A stretch of 64,000 bases of DNA from NCBI GenBank assembly GCA_030152305.1, contig JASKOM010000007.1, positions 1 to 64,000 of the forward strand. The letters run 5' to 3'. Each line of letters begins with the position of its first letter. The first letter of the stretch is position 1. Below the pieces are notes generated by a model. The model worked only from the letters and a program-made list of their open reading frames with translations, made no database searches and was not told where the DNA came from. The position numbers and the translations under genes are program-made. Source of the DNA: Campylobacterota bacterium. GTDB taxonomy: Bacteria; Campylobacterota; Campylobacteria; Campylobacterales; Thiovulaceae. Positions 1-8,741 of this stretch are shown here, in pieces.

Positions 1-440
1 GAAAAATCAAGTGCAAATAATAAATCTTTTAATTCATCTAAATCTGTTTGATTCGAGAAATCTAAATTTGAGAAAATTAAATCTCGTAATTTTGTTAGAT
101 TTTCATCTTGTTGCGAAAAGTCTAATGCAAATATTAAATCTTTTAATTTATCTTGATTTTCAACTTTAGAAAAATCGAGACTAAAAATTAGATCTTTTAA
201 TTTTGATAAATCTGTTTGTTTTGAAAAATCAAGTGCAAATAATAAATCTTTTAATTCATCTAAATCTGTTTGATTCGAGAAATCTAAATTTGAGAAAATT
301 AAATCTCGTAATTTTGTTAGATTTTCATCTTGTTGCGAAAAGTCTAATGCAAATATTAAATCTTTTAATTTATCTTGATTTTCAACTTTAGAAAAATCGA
401 GACTAAAAATTAGATCTTTTAATTTTGATAAATCTGTTTG
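1..440 (-). repeat. 222-bp near-perfect direct duplication
   Basis: Bases 1 to about 218 are identical, as read by eye, to bases 223 to about 440. They differ only near the 3' end of the unit (TGTTTGTTTTG against TGTTTGTTGAG). The period of 222 bp equals 74 codons, so copy number can change without shifting the frame. The copies contain several of the smaller repeat units each. Confidence 0.9.
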
Positions 441-1776
441 TTGAGAAAAATCAAGTGCAAACAATAAATCTTTTAATTCATCTAAATCAGTTTGATTTTT
501 AAAATCTAAATTAAAAATTAGATCTCGTAATTTTGTTAGATTTTCGTCTTGTTTTGAAAAGTCGAGACTAAAAATAAGATCTTTTAATTTTTCTTGATTT
601 GCAACAGTCGAAAAATCGAGACTAAAAATTAGATCTTTTAATTTTGATAAATTTCCGTCTTGTTTTGAAAAATCAAGTGCAAACAATAAATCTTTTAAAT
701 TATCTAATTCAGTTTGATCTTTAAAATCTAAATTTGAGAAAATTAAATCTCGTAATTTTGTTAGATTTTCGTCTTGTTTTGAAAAGTCTAATGCAAAGAT
801 TAAATCTTTTAATTTTTCTTGATCAATAATTGCCGTAAAATCAGCATTGAAAATTAAATCTCGTAATTTGATTAAGTTTTCATCTTGTTGAGAAAAATCA
901 AGAGCAAATAATAATTCTTTTAATTCATCTAATTCTTTTTGATTCGAGAAATCTAAATTTGAGAAAATCAAATCTCTTAATTTGCCTAAACTTTCATCTT
1001 GTTTTGAGAAATCAAGACTAAATAATAAATCTTTTAATTTATCTTGGTTTGCAACAGTCGAAAAATCAAGACTAAACATTAAATCTCGCAATGCTGATAA
1101 ATTATCTTGTTGAGAAAAATCAAGATCAAATATTAAATCCAAAAGATTTGATAATTCTTCTGGTTTCGAGAAGTCTAAATTTGAGAAAATTAAATCTCGC
1201 AATTTATCTAAATTTTCGTCCTGTTGTGAAAAGTCGAGGCTAAATAATAAATCTTTTATTTTTTCTTGATTTGATTGATTTGAAAAATCTAAATTCGAGA
1301 AAATCAAGTCTCGTAATTTATTTAAATCGTTTTGTTGAGAAAAATCAAGTGCAAATAACAAATCAAAAAGATTTGATAATTCTTCTGGTTTCGAGAAGTC
1401 TAAATTTGAGAAAATTAAATCTCGCAATTTAACTAAATTATCATCTTGTTTTGAGAAATCAAGACTAAATAATAACTCTTTTAATTTTTCTTGATTTGCA
1501 ACAGTCGAAAAATCGAGACTAAAAATTAATTCTCGCAATGCTGATAAATTATTATCTTGTTGTGAAAAATCAACATTAAATACAAGTTCTTTTAATTTAT
1601 CTAAATTTGCTTGATTATTAAAATCTATTTGACTTAATATTAAATCTTTTAATGTCGAAAGATTTTCATCGTGTCTTGCAAAATCCATCATCAAAGCTAA
1701 TAACATTTGAGTTGAACTAAAATCTTGACTGAAAATTAAGCTGTTTAACCATTCAAGATCAATACCTAAATTTTTA
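1..1776 (-). repeat. Coding tandem repeat array, about 63-75 bp units
   Basis: Nearly every 60-75 bases the strand repeats variants of AAATCTTTTAATTTATCT followed by GAAAAATCAAG (plus-strand reading). On the minus strand these encode LDFSxQxxLxKLRDLIFS units, roughly 25 of them in the window. Units alternate between LRDLIFSNLDFS and LKDLLFALDFS types, so the higher-order period is two or more units. Divergence is lowest toward the left edge, suggesting growth by recent duplication there. Confidence 0.9.
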
Positions 1777-3602
1777 AAATCTCGAATTAATCGTTCAGTG
1801 TCGTTAATATCCGAAAAATTATTATCACTTCCCATATTATCTTTTATTGCATCAGTTGGCGAAGTTGGATTTGAGTTTGGATTAATATATGCATCAGTCA
1901 TTGCCGAAGGCGGTTTTTCGCCCATAATTGCCATTAATCTATTATAAAGTTCTGGAGTCCACCAACGATTTAAATAAAATATTTTTCGGGGTGTTTCATC
2001 AACCCATGGTTCTTCAATTGAATTATTATTATCAGTTTGATTCACTTCGTTATTAATATTATTGTTAATAATTAAATAGTAATCGTTACGAGCCTTTGAA
2101 CTATTACTTTCTAGAGCACCTTTTATATTATTCAAACTTGAATTTAAATCATTTATATTTTGTTCATATTTTAGAATTAAATCTATAATAGATAAATTTT
2201 GATCAATATTTGCATAAAATTCACGAAATGCTGAAATCATAGCTTCAATAGAAATATTAAGCTCTGATAATAAATCAAACATAGCCGAGTTTTCGTTAAT
2301 AATTTCATCAGAAATAAGATTATTAAAAGTTGCATTTTTTTCAAGTAATTTATTAATACTATTTGACAAAGTATCTATTCCGCCAAGTGTAAATATAGCT
2401 TTGGTTATATTTTCAGCCTCTTTTCCAAGTTGTTCAATTTCTGAATCATTTTTATCACCAAAATCAGCAACTTTTTTCTCAACTTTTGAAGTAAATAATT
2501 CTGTTGCTTTTGCAATTGTTGAAATATTCTTTTCTCGAATATTTGCAATTAATATTATAGTTTTTGAACTACTATTTATTGCTGATCGAAGTTTTACAAG
2601 CATTTTTGCAAAAATATCTAATTTATTTTCAGTAAGCTGATTTTTTGATTTATTTAAATCGTCAGCTCCAACTTCTGGAATTTGATTAACCGCAGAAATT
2701 AAAATATCTGAAAAATCTGTTTGATTATTTTCTGTGTCAATCTCTGATATTGTTTTTACGATAGATGAATATAAAGTTTGAAAGGCAAAATCAAACGGAA
2801 CTGATGAGCTATTATCTTCGATTGAGCTATTTTCTTCTGAAACTGCTTTTGCAAGAATTTCAGCTGTTTTTTGAATTTTTAAACTATTGAAATATAAATT
2901 AAAACTTGTATTTATTTCTTCTGACGAATAATTACCGTCATTATTAATAATAGAAATATAATCGATATCTAAGCTAGTTTCATCGATTCCTAAACTTTGA
3001 GCAACTTTTTTTCTTGCTTCAGAAATATTGACCTCATCAGACAAAGATGAATAATAAACAAGAGTTGAAAGTGGAGTAATAATTATAGGTTTATAATTAG
3101 TAATTTTATTTTTAAATTCTTCAGGATTATCTGTAAGATTGTTGTCAATAATTAAAGTTTGATTTCGTTCAATTCTTGCAAATAAAATTCCTTCAAATTT
3201 TTCATTAGTATCGACATCGATACCATCCGAAACTGATATATTAAAATCTTGATCTGTAATATTTTCATCTAAAAGAATGCTCCAAGAACCATTTTCAAAT
3301 GTTGATGCTGTTTTATAAGGTTTAATAGAAACATTTGCATCTTTAATATAGCCATCAATTGCGATACCAGATAAATATAAAGATTTTAAAGTTTTATTTG
3401 TGGAATTATTATTATCTGGAATTGATTGATTTGTTTCGTTTTCATCAGGTTTTGTAATATTATTATCACTCATGTTAGAGTCATTGCCATCTGTTATATT
3501 TTCTTCTGTTTTAATATTATTACTATCTGATTTGTCGCTACAACCAATCAGAAAATATAATAAAAAAATTGAAAATATAGTTGCAAACTTTTTTGTAATC
3601 AT
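1..3602 (-). CDS. Giant repeat lipoprotein, C-terminus outside window
   Basis: The ORF track misses this gene because the frame runs off the left edge without a stop. Reading the minus strand from ATG at 3602 gives an open frame of about 1200 codons. It begins MITKKFATIFSIFLLYFLIGC, a lipoprotein signal peptide with lipobox LIGC, then an Asn/Asp/Ser-rich linker. About 500 residues of mixed helical sequence follow, with a tryptophan-bearing segment (FYLNRWWTPELYNRLMAI) near residue 545. From about residue 608 it is a tandem array of about 21-25 residue units of the form LDFSxQxxLxKLRDLIFS. The ribosome site AAAAGG lies 8 bases before the ATG. It is probably exported and lipid-anchored, either periplasmic or on the outer membrane. 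The repeat resembles leucine-rich or alpha-helical solenoids, but I do not recognise the family. Function unknown; surface adhesion or scaffolding is only a guess. Confidence 0.85.
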   Translation of the reverse strand, partial: MITKKFATIFSIFLLYFLIGCSDKSDSNNIKTEENITDGNDSNMSDNNITKPDENETNQSIPDNNNSTNKTLKSLYLSGIAIDGYIKDANVSIKPYKTASTFENGSWSILLDENITDQDFNISVSDGIDVDTNEKFEGILFARIERNQTLIIDNNLTDNPEEFKNKITNYKPIIITPLSTLVYYSSLSDEVNISEARKKVAQSLGIDETSLDIDYISIINNDGNYSSEEINTSFNLYFNSLKIQKTAEILAKAVSEENSSIEDNSSSVPFDFAFQTLYSSIVKTISEIDTENNQTDFSDILISAVNQIPEVGADDLNKSKNQLTENKLDIFAKMLVKLRSAINSSSKTIILIANIREKNISTIAKATELFTSKVEKKVADFGDKNDSEIEQLGKEAENITKAIFTLGGIDTLSNSINKLLEKNATFNNLISDEIINENSAMFDLLSELNISIEAMISAFREFYANIDQNLSIIDLILKYEQNINDLNSSLNNIKGALESNSSKARNDYYLIINNNINNEVNQTDNNNSIEEPWVDETPRKIFYLNRWWTPELYNRLMAIMGEKPPSAMTDAYINPNSNPTSPTDAIKDNMGSDNNFSDINDTERLIRDFKNLGIDLEWLNSLIFSQDFSSTQMLLALMMDFARHDENLSTLKDLILSQIDFNNQANLDKLKELVFNVDFSQQDNNLSALRELIFSLDFSTVANQEKLKELLFSLDFSKQDDNLVKLRDLIFSNLDFSKPEELSNLFDLLFALDFSQQNDLNKLRDLIFSNLDFSNQSNQEKIKDLLFSLDFSQQDENLDKLRDLIFSNLDFSKPEELSNLLDLIFDLDFSQQDNLSALRDLMFSLDFSTVANQDKLKDLLFSLDFSKQDESLGKLRDLIFSNLDFSNQKELDELKELLFALDFSQQDENLIKLRDLIFNADFTAIIDQEKLKDLIFALDFSKQDENLTKLRDLIFSNLDFKDQTELDNLKDLLFALDFSKQDGNLSKLKDLIFSLDFSTVANQEKLKDLIFSLDFSKQDENLTKLRDLIFNLDFKNQTDLDELKDLLFALDFSQQTDLSKLKDLIFSLDFSKVENQDKLKDLIFALDFSQQDENLTKLRDLIFSNLDFSNQTDLDELKDLLFALDFSKQTDLSKLKDLIFSLDFSKVENQDKLKDLIFALDFSQQDENLTKLRDLIFSNLDFSNQTDLDELKDLLFALDF

Positions 3603-3636
3603 TGAGAAAACCTTTTGTGAAGGAGATAGAAGGTTT

Positions 3637-3659
3637 GTGGACTTTTTTTAAAAGCCCAC
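3637..3659 (-). promoter_or_regulatory. Hairpin in leader of repeat lipoprotein
   Basis: GTGGACTTTT and AAAAGCCCAC form a 10-bp stem with one mismatch and a 3-base loop. It sits about 35 bases upstream of the lipoprotein start on the minus strand. It could be a weak terminator or leader structure; no clear U-tract follows it in the direction of the gene. Confidence 0.35.
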
Positions 3660-3690
3660 GAAAATTTATAGAGAAAAAAATTTAAAGCGA

Positions 3691-3716
3691 GTTAATTAAC
3701 AGTTTGTTAAATTAAC
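3691..3716 (-). terminator. Hairpin after secreted-protein gene
   Basis: GTTAATTAAC-AGTTT-GTTAAATTAAC forms an AT-rich stem with one bulge. It overlaps the stop codon of the 3712-4752 gene. On the minus strand it is followed by a T-rich run. It may partly uncouple that gene from the downstream lipoprotein. Confidence 0.45.
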
Positions 3717-4752
3717 TATTACAAAGTCTTTGTTTTACCCACATACCAGCACCAGCAGGAATTGGTTCAGTTGTTTTGCCACTTTCAGTATCATTTACCC
3801 AAACACCTGAAGTATTTGAATCTGTTGTTTTCCAGTGATAAATTGAAACAAAATAACATTCGTCTTTTGTATTTAAAAGATCTTCAAAATAATATGTTCC
3901 ATTAGAACGATTACCATCATTAGATGTATTAGCATCATCAGAAATTATTACATTTTTATCTGTGCTATTTCCAAGAAGAACCCACTTATCTTTTGTAGGG
4001 AAAAGAGCAATAATTTGATCAAATCTTGATGTATTAATATCTGAACTGTTCATATCACCTACAAGAGTTGTATTATAATCTGAAGCCATAACATCATTTA
4101 GATGACCATGTGTATTAGCAGGAATTCTTGTTCTAACCCAATAACCTTGACCAGCTTCCATTCTATTCGGATAAGCTGTCCAGTTATAATCACTATTACT
4201 ATAATCCCAACCCCAAATCATTGTAGCTTTATTCGCAATAATCATCTCTTTTGCATTTGTGTGAAGACCAGCAGGAATTGTAATTAAATTCCAAGTATCG
4301 TTCGAAACATTTACATCAACATTACCATCTGCAATTGTTTTAAGAAGAGAAACATTTGCTTCAACACCATTAGTAAAATCGCCATCTGTTGAGTATAACA
4401 ATTTTAAATCGTTTCGAGTATTACCTCTAATTTTTTTAACTGCTTCAGTTGCATCTAAAACATTACCTGTTCCGTGTTCTGTTCCACCAGAAACTTTAAA
4501 ATAAAGTGTATTTCCTGTTCCATTGAAGTCATGAGTTAAATTAACATCATCGTTTGTTGTATTGTTTTCAATTAAAAAATGAGATCCATTTGTATCAACA
4601 GAACCGTTAAATTCAACTTTTACATATTGATATGTTGTTAAATCTAGTGAAGCATTCATATCTGAAAGTGCTGAAGCCTGTAATCCTGTTGTTAAAACGG
4701 AAAAAGTTGCTAAAGAAAGAGCCGAGTGTTTTAAAAAACCTTTAGTTGCCAT
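3712..4752 (-). CDS. Secreted protein with duplicated GxWV-type beta motif
   Basis: I chose the ATG at 4752, not the longer ORF start at 4803. AAGGAG lies 7 bases upstream of it and the protein then begins with a signal peptide (MATKGFLKHSALSLATFSVL...QASA). The 346-residue product is Asn/Asp/Thr-rich. It carries two related blocks: one ends in AGQGYWVRTRIP near residue 215 and the other ends in PAGAGMWVKQRLC at the extreme C-terminus. Each is preceded by a W-rich strand segment (WNLITIPAG, WVLLGNSTD). Such repeats suggest a beta-sandwich extracellular protein. I do not recognise a named family. It lies upstream of and co-oriented with the repeat lipoprotein, so the two may act together at the cell surface. 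Confidence 0.8.
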   Translation of the reverse strand: MATKGFLKHSALSLATFSVLTTGLQASALSDMNASLDLTTYQYVKVEFNGSVDTNGSHFLIENNTTNDDVNLTHDFNGTGNTLYFKVSGGTEHGTGNVLDATEAVKKIRGNTRNDLKLLYSTDGDFTNGVEANVSLLKTIADGNVDVNVSNDTWNLITIPAGLHTNAKEMIIANKATMIWGWDYSNSDYNWTAYPNRMEAGQGYWVRTRIPANTHGHLNDVMASDYNTTLVGDMNSSDINTSRFDQIIALFPTKDKWVLLGNSTDKNVIISDDANTSNDGNRSNGTYYFEDLLNTKDECYFVSIYHWKTTDSNTSGVWVNDTESGKTTEPIPAGAGMWVKQRLCNS

Positions 4753-5053
4753 ATTGGAACTCCTTAGTGTGTTTTGATTTTTCATCGTCCAAAATTTTAT
4801 CATAATTTTATAACAGTAAAATTTCTAAATTTAATTAAATTCTTATTTTATATATATAGACAAAGCTGTTTCATTGCTCATAAATTAATTTTATAAATAT
4901 ATATTTAATAATGTTATATTCTTGTTTATATATTTTATATTCATATTGTAATTTTAAATTATTAAACATATTTATATATATCGGTTTGAATCTCTTATTT
5001 TCTGATAAAATTTCCGTAATTTTTATTTTTTAAATGCAAAAGGAATATTTATT
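4753..5053. promoter_or_regulatory. Divergent AT-rich intergenic region with promoter
   Basis: About 300 bases of very AT-rich sequence separate the divergent secreted-protein gene and bamD. GATAAAAT at 5004-5011 is a plausible -10 element for bamD, with AAAAGGA just before its ATG. I see no RNA gene or conserved structure here. Confidence 0.4.
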
Positions 5054-5689
5054 ATGTATAAATTATTGTCTATTGTTTCAATGTTAGTTTTATTTATATC
5101 AGGTTGTAATGAAAAAGATAATATGTCTAATCAAAGTGATCGTTTTTGGTATAACGAAATGGTTCGAATGATCGAACTTAGAGATCTTGACAAAGCTGAT
5201 GATAATTTTTTGTCATTAGAAACAGAACATATTAAATCTCCTCTTTTGAAAACTGCTACGATGATCATGATTTCAGCTCATATTCGAGGTGAAAATTATA
5301 TGTTGGCTGGTTTTTATATGGATAAATATTTATCGCTTTTTGGTAATCGAGAAGATCGTGAATATATAGAATATCTTCGAATTAAATCTAAATATTTATC
5401 GCTCCGTCGTTCTTTGAGAGATCAAAAATTACTTTTTGATGCTATTGAACTTGTTGATAATTATAAATATGATTTTCCTAATTCACGGTATTTATCGCTT
5501 GTTCAAACAATGGGAACTAATTTAATTCTTGCAAAATCTCATTTGAATTTTGAAATCGCTGGACTTTATAAAAGACTTGACAAACCTGAAGCTGTTAAAT
5601 ATGTTCTAAGCGATAAAGATATCTCTTGGTTCAAAGAAAACGAAATCGAAAAACCTCAAGTCTCTTTTTTTAGATCTTTATTCGAATAA
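5054..5689 (+). CDS. bamD: Outer membrane assembly lipoprotein BamD
   Basis: The 211-residue protein starts MYKLLSIVSMLVLFISGC, a lipoprotein signal with lipobox ISGC. TPR-like helical repeats follow (WYNEMVRMIELRDLDKADDN, RYLSLVQTM). Length and layout match Campylobacterota BamD/ComL lipoproteins, which support BamA in inserting beta-barrel proteins. The ATG is preceded by AAAAGGA. It heads a cluster with the DUF493 gene and moaA, with gaps of 17 and 1 bases. The assignment rests on pattern and length, without a database comparison. Confidence 0.75.
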   Translation: MYKLLSIVSMLVLFISGCNEKDNMSNQSDRFWYNEMVRMIELRDLDKADDNFLSLETEHIKSPLLKTATMIMISAHIRGENYMLAGFYMDKYLSLFGNREDREYIEYLRIKSKYLSLRRSLRDQKLLFDAIELVDNYKYDFPNSRYLSLVQTMGTNLILAKSHLNFEIAGLYKRLDKPEAVKYVLSDKDISWFKENEIEKPQVSFFRSLFE

Positions 5690-5706
5690 ATAATATAGGA
5701 TTTTAT

Positions 5707-5967
5707 ATGAACAATAATAATCAAGAAAATAAAATTGTTTATCCAATTGAATGGAAATATAGAGTTATTGGCAATTGTGAAAATAGCTTGAGAAAAGCCG
5801 TTGATGATGTTTGCGGAAATCGTGAATATTTATTAAAAAGTGGCAACAAAAGTCGAACTGGTAAATTTTTATCAGTTGAAGCATCTTTAATTGTTGTTGA
5901 TGAGGTCGATCGAAATAATATTTTTATTAGATTAAAATCTCATATTGATATAAAAATGGTTTTATAA
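5707..5967 (+). CDS. DUF493 (HP0495/YbeD-like) protein
   Basis: This 86-residue protein has the HP0495 family pattern. It is a small ferredoxin-like fold with [13 protein letters not shown] at the N-terminus and alternating strands ending in a basic-hydrophobic tail. The family is thought to have a regulatory, ACT-like role, but its function in Campylobacterota is not established. It lies 17 bases after bamD and 1 base before moaA, so it is probably co-transcribed. It contains one GATGAGGT copy at 5899, encoding Asp-Glu-Val. Confidence 0.75.
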   Translation: MNNNNQENKIVYPIEWKYRVIGNCENSLRKAVDDVCGNREYLLKSGNKSRTGKFLSVEASLIVVDEVDRNNIFIRLKSHIDIKMVL

Positions 5968-5968
5968 T

Positions 5969-6931
5969 ATGTTAATTGATAATTTTAATAGAACGATAGA
6001 TTATCTAAGAATTTCTGTTACTGAAAGATGTAATTTTCGTTGTCAATATTGTATGCCCGAAAAACCGTTTTCATGGACTCCTCGAGAAAATTTATTATCG
6101 TTCGAAGAGCTTTTTGATTTTGTCAAAATTGCTATTGATAACGGTGTAACAAAAATTAGAATTACTGGTGGAGAACCGCTTTTGCGAGAAGATCTTGATA
6201 AATTTATTTTTATGATTTTTAATTATAAAAATGATATTGATCTTGCTATGACAACTAACGGATCGCTTTTAAAAAATTTCGCAAAACGATTTAAAGATTC
6301 TGGTTTAAAAAGAATTAACATTTCGCTCGATTCGTTAAATCGTGAAAATGCTTGGCATCTCGCCCAAAAAGATATTTTAAAAGATGTTCTTAATGGCATA
6401 AATGAAGCTATTAAAGTTGGCTTGAAAATTAAATTAAATGTTGTTCCGATTAAAAATATAAATGATCACGAAATATTAGATTTATTGCAATTTGGCATGG
6501 AGCGAAATATTTCTGTTAGATTTATAGAATATATGGAAAATAGTTTTGCTAATAAAAATTTAATCGGTTTAACAGGTCATGATATATTAAATATTATCTC
6601 GAATAATTATAAATTTATTGATGAAGGTATCGAATTAGGTTCGCCATCGCATTATTATAAATTAGAAAATGGCTATCGATTCGGTATTATTGAACCTCAT
6701 CGTGATGATTTTTGTTCTTATTGTAATCGAATAAGATTAACTGCTGAAGGCGATTTGATTCCATGTTTATATTTTGATGAAGCAAAAAGTATCAAAGAAT
6801 CGATTAGAAATAAAGATTTATCTGGAGCTGAAAAGATTTTATATGAAATTATTAGAGATAAGCCAGAAAAAAATAGATGGAGTGGTGATGGCGAAAGTTC
6901 AAATAGAGCATTTTATGAAACAGGAGGATGA
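5969..6931 (+). CDS. moaA: GTP 3',8-cyclase MoaA
   Basis: This radical SAM enzyme starts molybdenum cofactor synthesis by converting GTP to 3',8-cyclo-GTP. The N-terminal cluster motif CNFRCQYC and the glycine motif ITGGEP are present. The second cluster site is visible as [19 protein letters not shown] near the C-terminus. The protein ends in the usual Gly-Gly tail (YETGG). Length 320 is normal. The molybdoenzyme at 57.9 kb would use this cofactor. Confidence 0.95.
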   Translation: MLIDNFNRTIDYLRISVTERCNFRCQYCMPEKPFSWTPRENLLSFEELFDFVKIAIDNGVTKIRITGGEPLLREDLDKFIFMIFNYKNDIDLAMTTNGSLLKNFAKRFKDSGLKRINISLDSLNRENAWHLAQKDILKDVLNGINEAIKVGLKIKLNVVPIKNINDHEILDLLQFGMERNISVRFIEYMENSFANKNLIGLTGHDILNIISNNYKFIDEGIELGSPSHYYKLENGYRFGIIEPHRDDFCSYCNRIRLTAEGDLIPCLYFDEAKSIKESIRNKDLSGAEKILYEIIRDKPEKNRWSGDGESSNRAFYETGG

Positions 6932-6939
6932 AAAATTAA

Positions 6940-8712
6940 ATGGGAATTATAGAAGTTCTGAAAAATAAAAATAATAATGTTGCCATGGAATTAATAAAAT
7001 ATAGTTCTGATTTACAGGTTTTATATGCCGAAGATGACGAGATTCTTAGAAAAAATACATTGGTGTTTTTAAGAGATGTTTTTATAAAAGTTGATGAAGC
7101 ATCAAATGGCATCGAAGCTCTAGGAATGTATAAAAATCATAAATATGATATTTTAATTACGGATTTAACAATGCCAGGAGAAATTGATGGTTTCGATCTC
7201 GTTAAATCAGTTCGTAAAGAAAATAATGAACAAGCTGTTGTTGTTATTACAGCTCACGAAGAACAAAAGATTTTTCTTGAAGCTATTATTCTTGGTATTG
7301 ATGGCTTTTTGTTAAAACCTATGAACTTTACAGTTTTTATTTCTACTTTGACAAAAGTTTCTAAACAAGTCGTCGCCATGAAAGAAAAAAAAGAAAGAGA
7401 TTTATTATTAAGAGAAAACTTAGAATTATCTAGAAAAAGATTTGATGAATTATCTACTTTGGTTAGTATCAGTCTCGATCTTGATAGTTTAACAAGATTA
7501 TTATCTCGAAGAAGTTTAGATACTGAACTTGTTAATACAAAAACAAAAAATAAATCTGGAACAGCTTTGTTAATTGATATAGACCGTTTTAATCATATTA
7601 ATAAAGTTTATGGTATCGATTATGGCGATCAATTACTTCAACATTTTGCAAAAAGATTACAAGCTATTATTAAAACAGAGTTTCATGAATTAAATATAAA
7701 TTTATATAGATTAGAATCGGATAAATTTATTGTAATTATTTATAATTCATCACATGAACTAGAAGAAAAATTTATTAAAACTGTTAATCTTAACATGAAA
7801 AATAGTTTTAAATTAGCTAATTCAAGTGATATCAAAGTTAGTGTTTTTTTATCGATTTTGACAAATATAGAAAATCATAATGATGTCATCTTGAAATTAA
7901 TTAGTGCAATGACAGAACGAAAAGCTAATCGAGAAGATTCTGTTAATTATATTTATTTTAATGAAAAATCACCGTTTTTGCGAAAACAAAGTGAGAATAT
8001 TTTATGGATGCACAGACTTAAACATATTGTTAGAGAACGAGATGTTTATCCTATTTTTCAACCTATCGTTGATAATAAAACTTTGCAAATCGTTAAATAT
8101 GAAACATTGATGCGAATTAAATATGATGACGAAATTATTTCACCTGCAAAATTTATCGAACCTGCAACTGTTTTAGGTTTATTGCCTGAATTAACAAAAA
8201 TATTAATTGACAAAACTTTTAATAAGTTACAACATAGTCATGTTGATTTTACTATTAATATATCCGAAGAAGATATTCACGAAGGTTATTTAAAAACTTA
8301 TATTAGTAACAAATTGGCAGAATATAATATTGATCCTCATCGAATTACTTTTGAAATTCTTGAACAAATGACAACTGGAAGTTCCGTTATTGATCATCTT
8401 AAATTTTTTAAAGATATTGGTGTAAATATTGCGATTGATGATTTTGGTAGTGAAAGATCTAATTTTTCACGATTATCTTTTGGAAATATTCACACGATCA
8501 AAATCGATGGCATGTTTATAAAAGATCTTGATCAAAATAAACAGAATCTTAAAATCGTTAAATCAATTGCTTTTTTAGCAAAAGAATTAAATTGTCAAGT
8601 TGTTGCTGAATTTGTTCATAACAAAGAAATTTTTGAATTGGTCAGAGATTTAGGTGTTGAATATTCTCAAGGTTATTATTTTGGTGCTCCAACTTTTGAG
8701 CCTAAAGTTTAA
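6940..8712 (+). CDS. Response regulator with REC, degenerate GGDEF and EAL domains
   Basis: Domains in order: a REC receiver (about residues 20-140, LYAEDDE and DILITDLTMPG carrying the phospho-acceptor Asp), a GGDEF-like domain (about 175-340) and an EAL domain (about 360-590). The diguanylate cyclase signature is lost: RLESDKF stands where R-x-GGDEF is expected. The EAL domain keeps the catalytic pattern (YETLMR, TFEILEQ, IDDFGS, KIDGMFIK, QGYYFG). It therefore most likely hydrolyses cyclic-di-GMP in response to an unknown histidine kinase. The start is 8 bases after moaA, and AGGAGG lies inside the moaA tail. No kinase gene is adjacent. Confidence 0.9.
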   Translation: MGIIEVLKNKNNNVAMELIKYSSDLQVLYAEDDEILRKNTLVFLRDVFIKVDEASNGIEALGMYKNHKYDILITDLTMPGEIDGFDLVKSVRKENNEQAVVVITAHEEQKIFLEAIILGIDGFLLKPMNFTVFISTLTKVSKQVVAMKEKKERDLLLRENLELSRKRFDELSTLVSISLDLDSLTRLLSRRSLDTELVNTKTKNKSGTALLIDIDRFNHINKVYGIDYGDQLLQHFAKRLQAIIKTEFHELNINLYRLESDKFIVIIYNSSHELEEKFIKTVNLNMKNSFKLANSSDIKVSVFLSILTNIENHNDVILKLISAMTERKANREDSVNYIYFNEKSPFLRKQSENILWMHRLKHIVRERDVYPIFQPIVDNKTLQIVKYETLMRIKYDDEIISPAKFIEPATVLGLLPELTKILIDKTFNKLQHSHVDFTINISEEDIHEGYLKTYISNKLAEYNIDPHRITFEILEQMTTGSSVIDHLKFFKDIGVNIAIDDFGSERSNFSRLSFGNIHTIKIDGMFIKDLDQNKQNLKIVKSIAFLAKELNCQVVAEFVHNKEIFELVRDLGVEYSQGYYFGAPTFEPKV

Positions 8713-8741
8713 ATAAATTATAAAATTAAAAGGTTACTAAA

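Noticed and set aside
203-391. Plus-strand 62-residue ORF
   Set aside because: It lies within the minus-strand repeat gene and is Leu/Asn-rich as expected for an antisense frame.
1-1776. Repeats resembling a CRISPR array
   Set aside because: The units are adjacent, diverged, in one open reading frame and have no spacer structure; they encode a protein solenoid.
2401-2640. Plus-strand 79-residue ORF
   Set aside because: Antisense shadow of the repeat lipoprotein gene.
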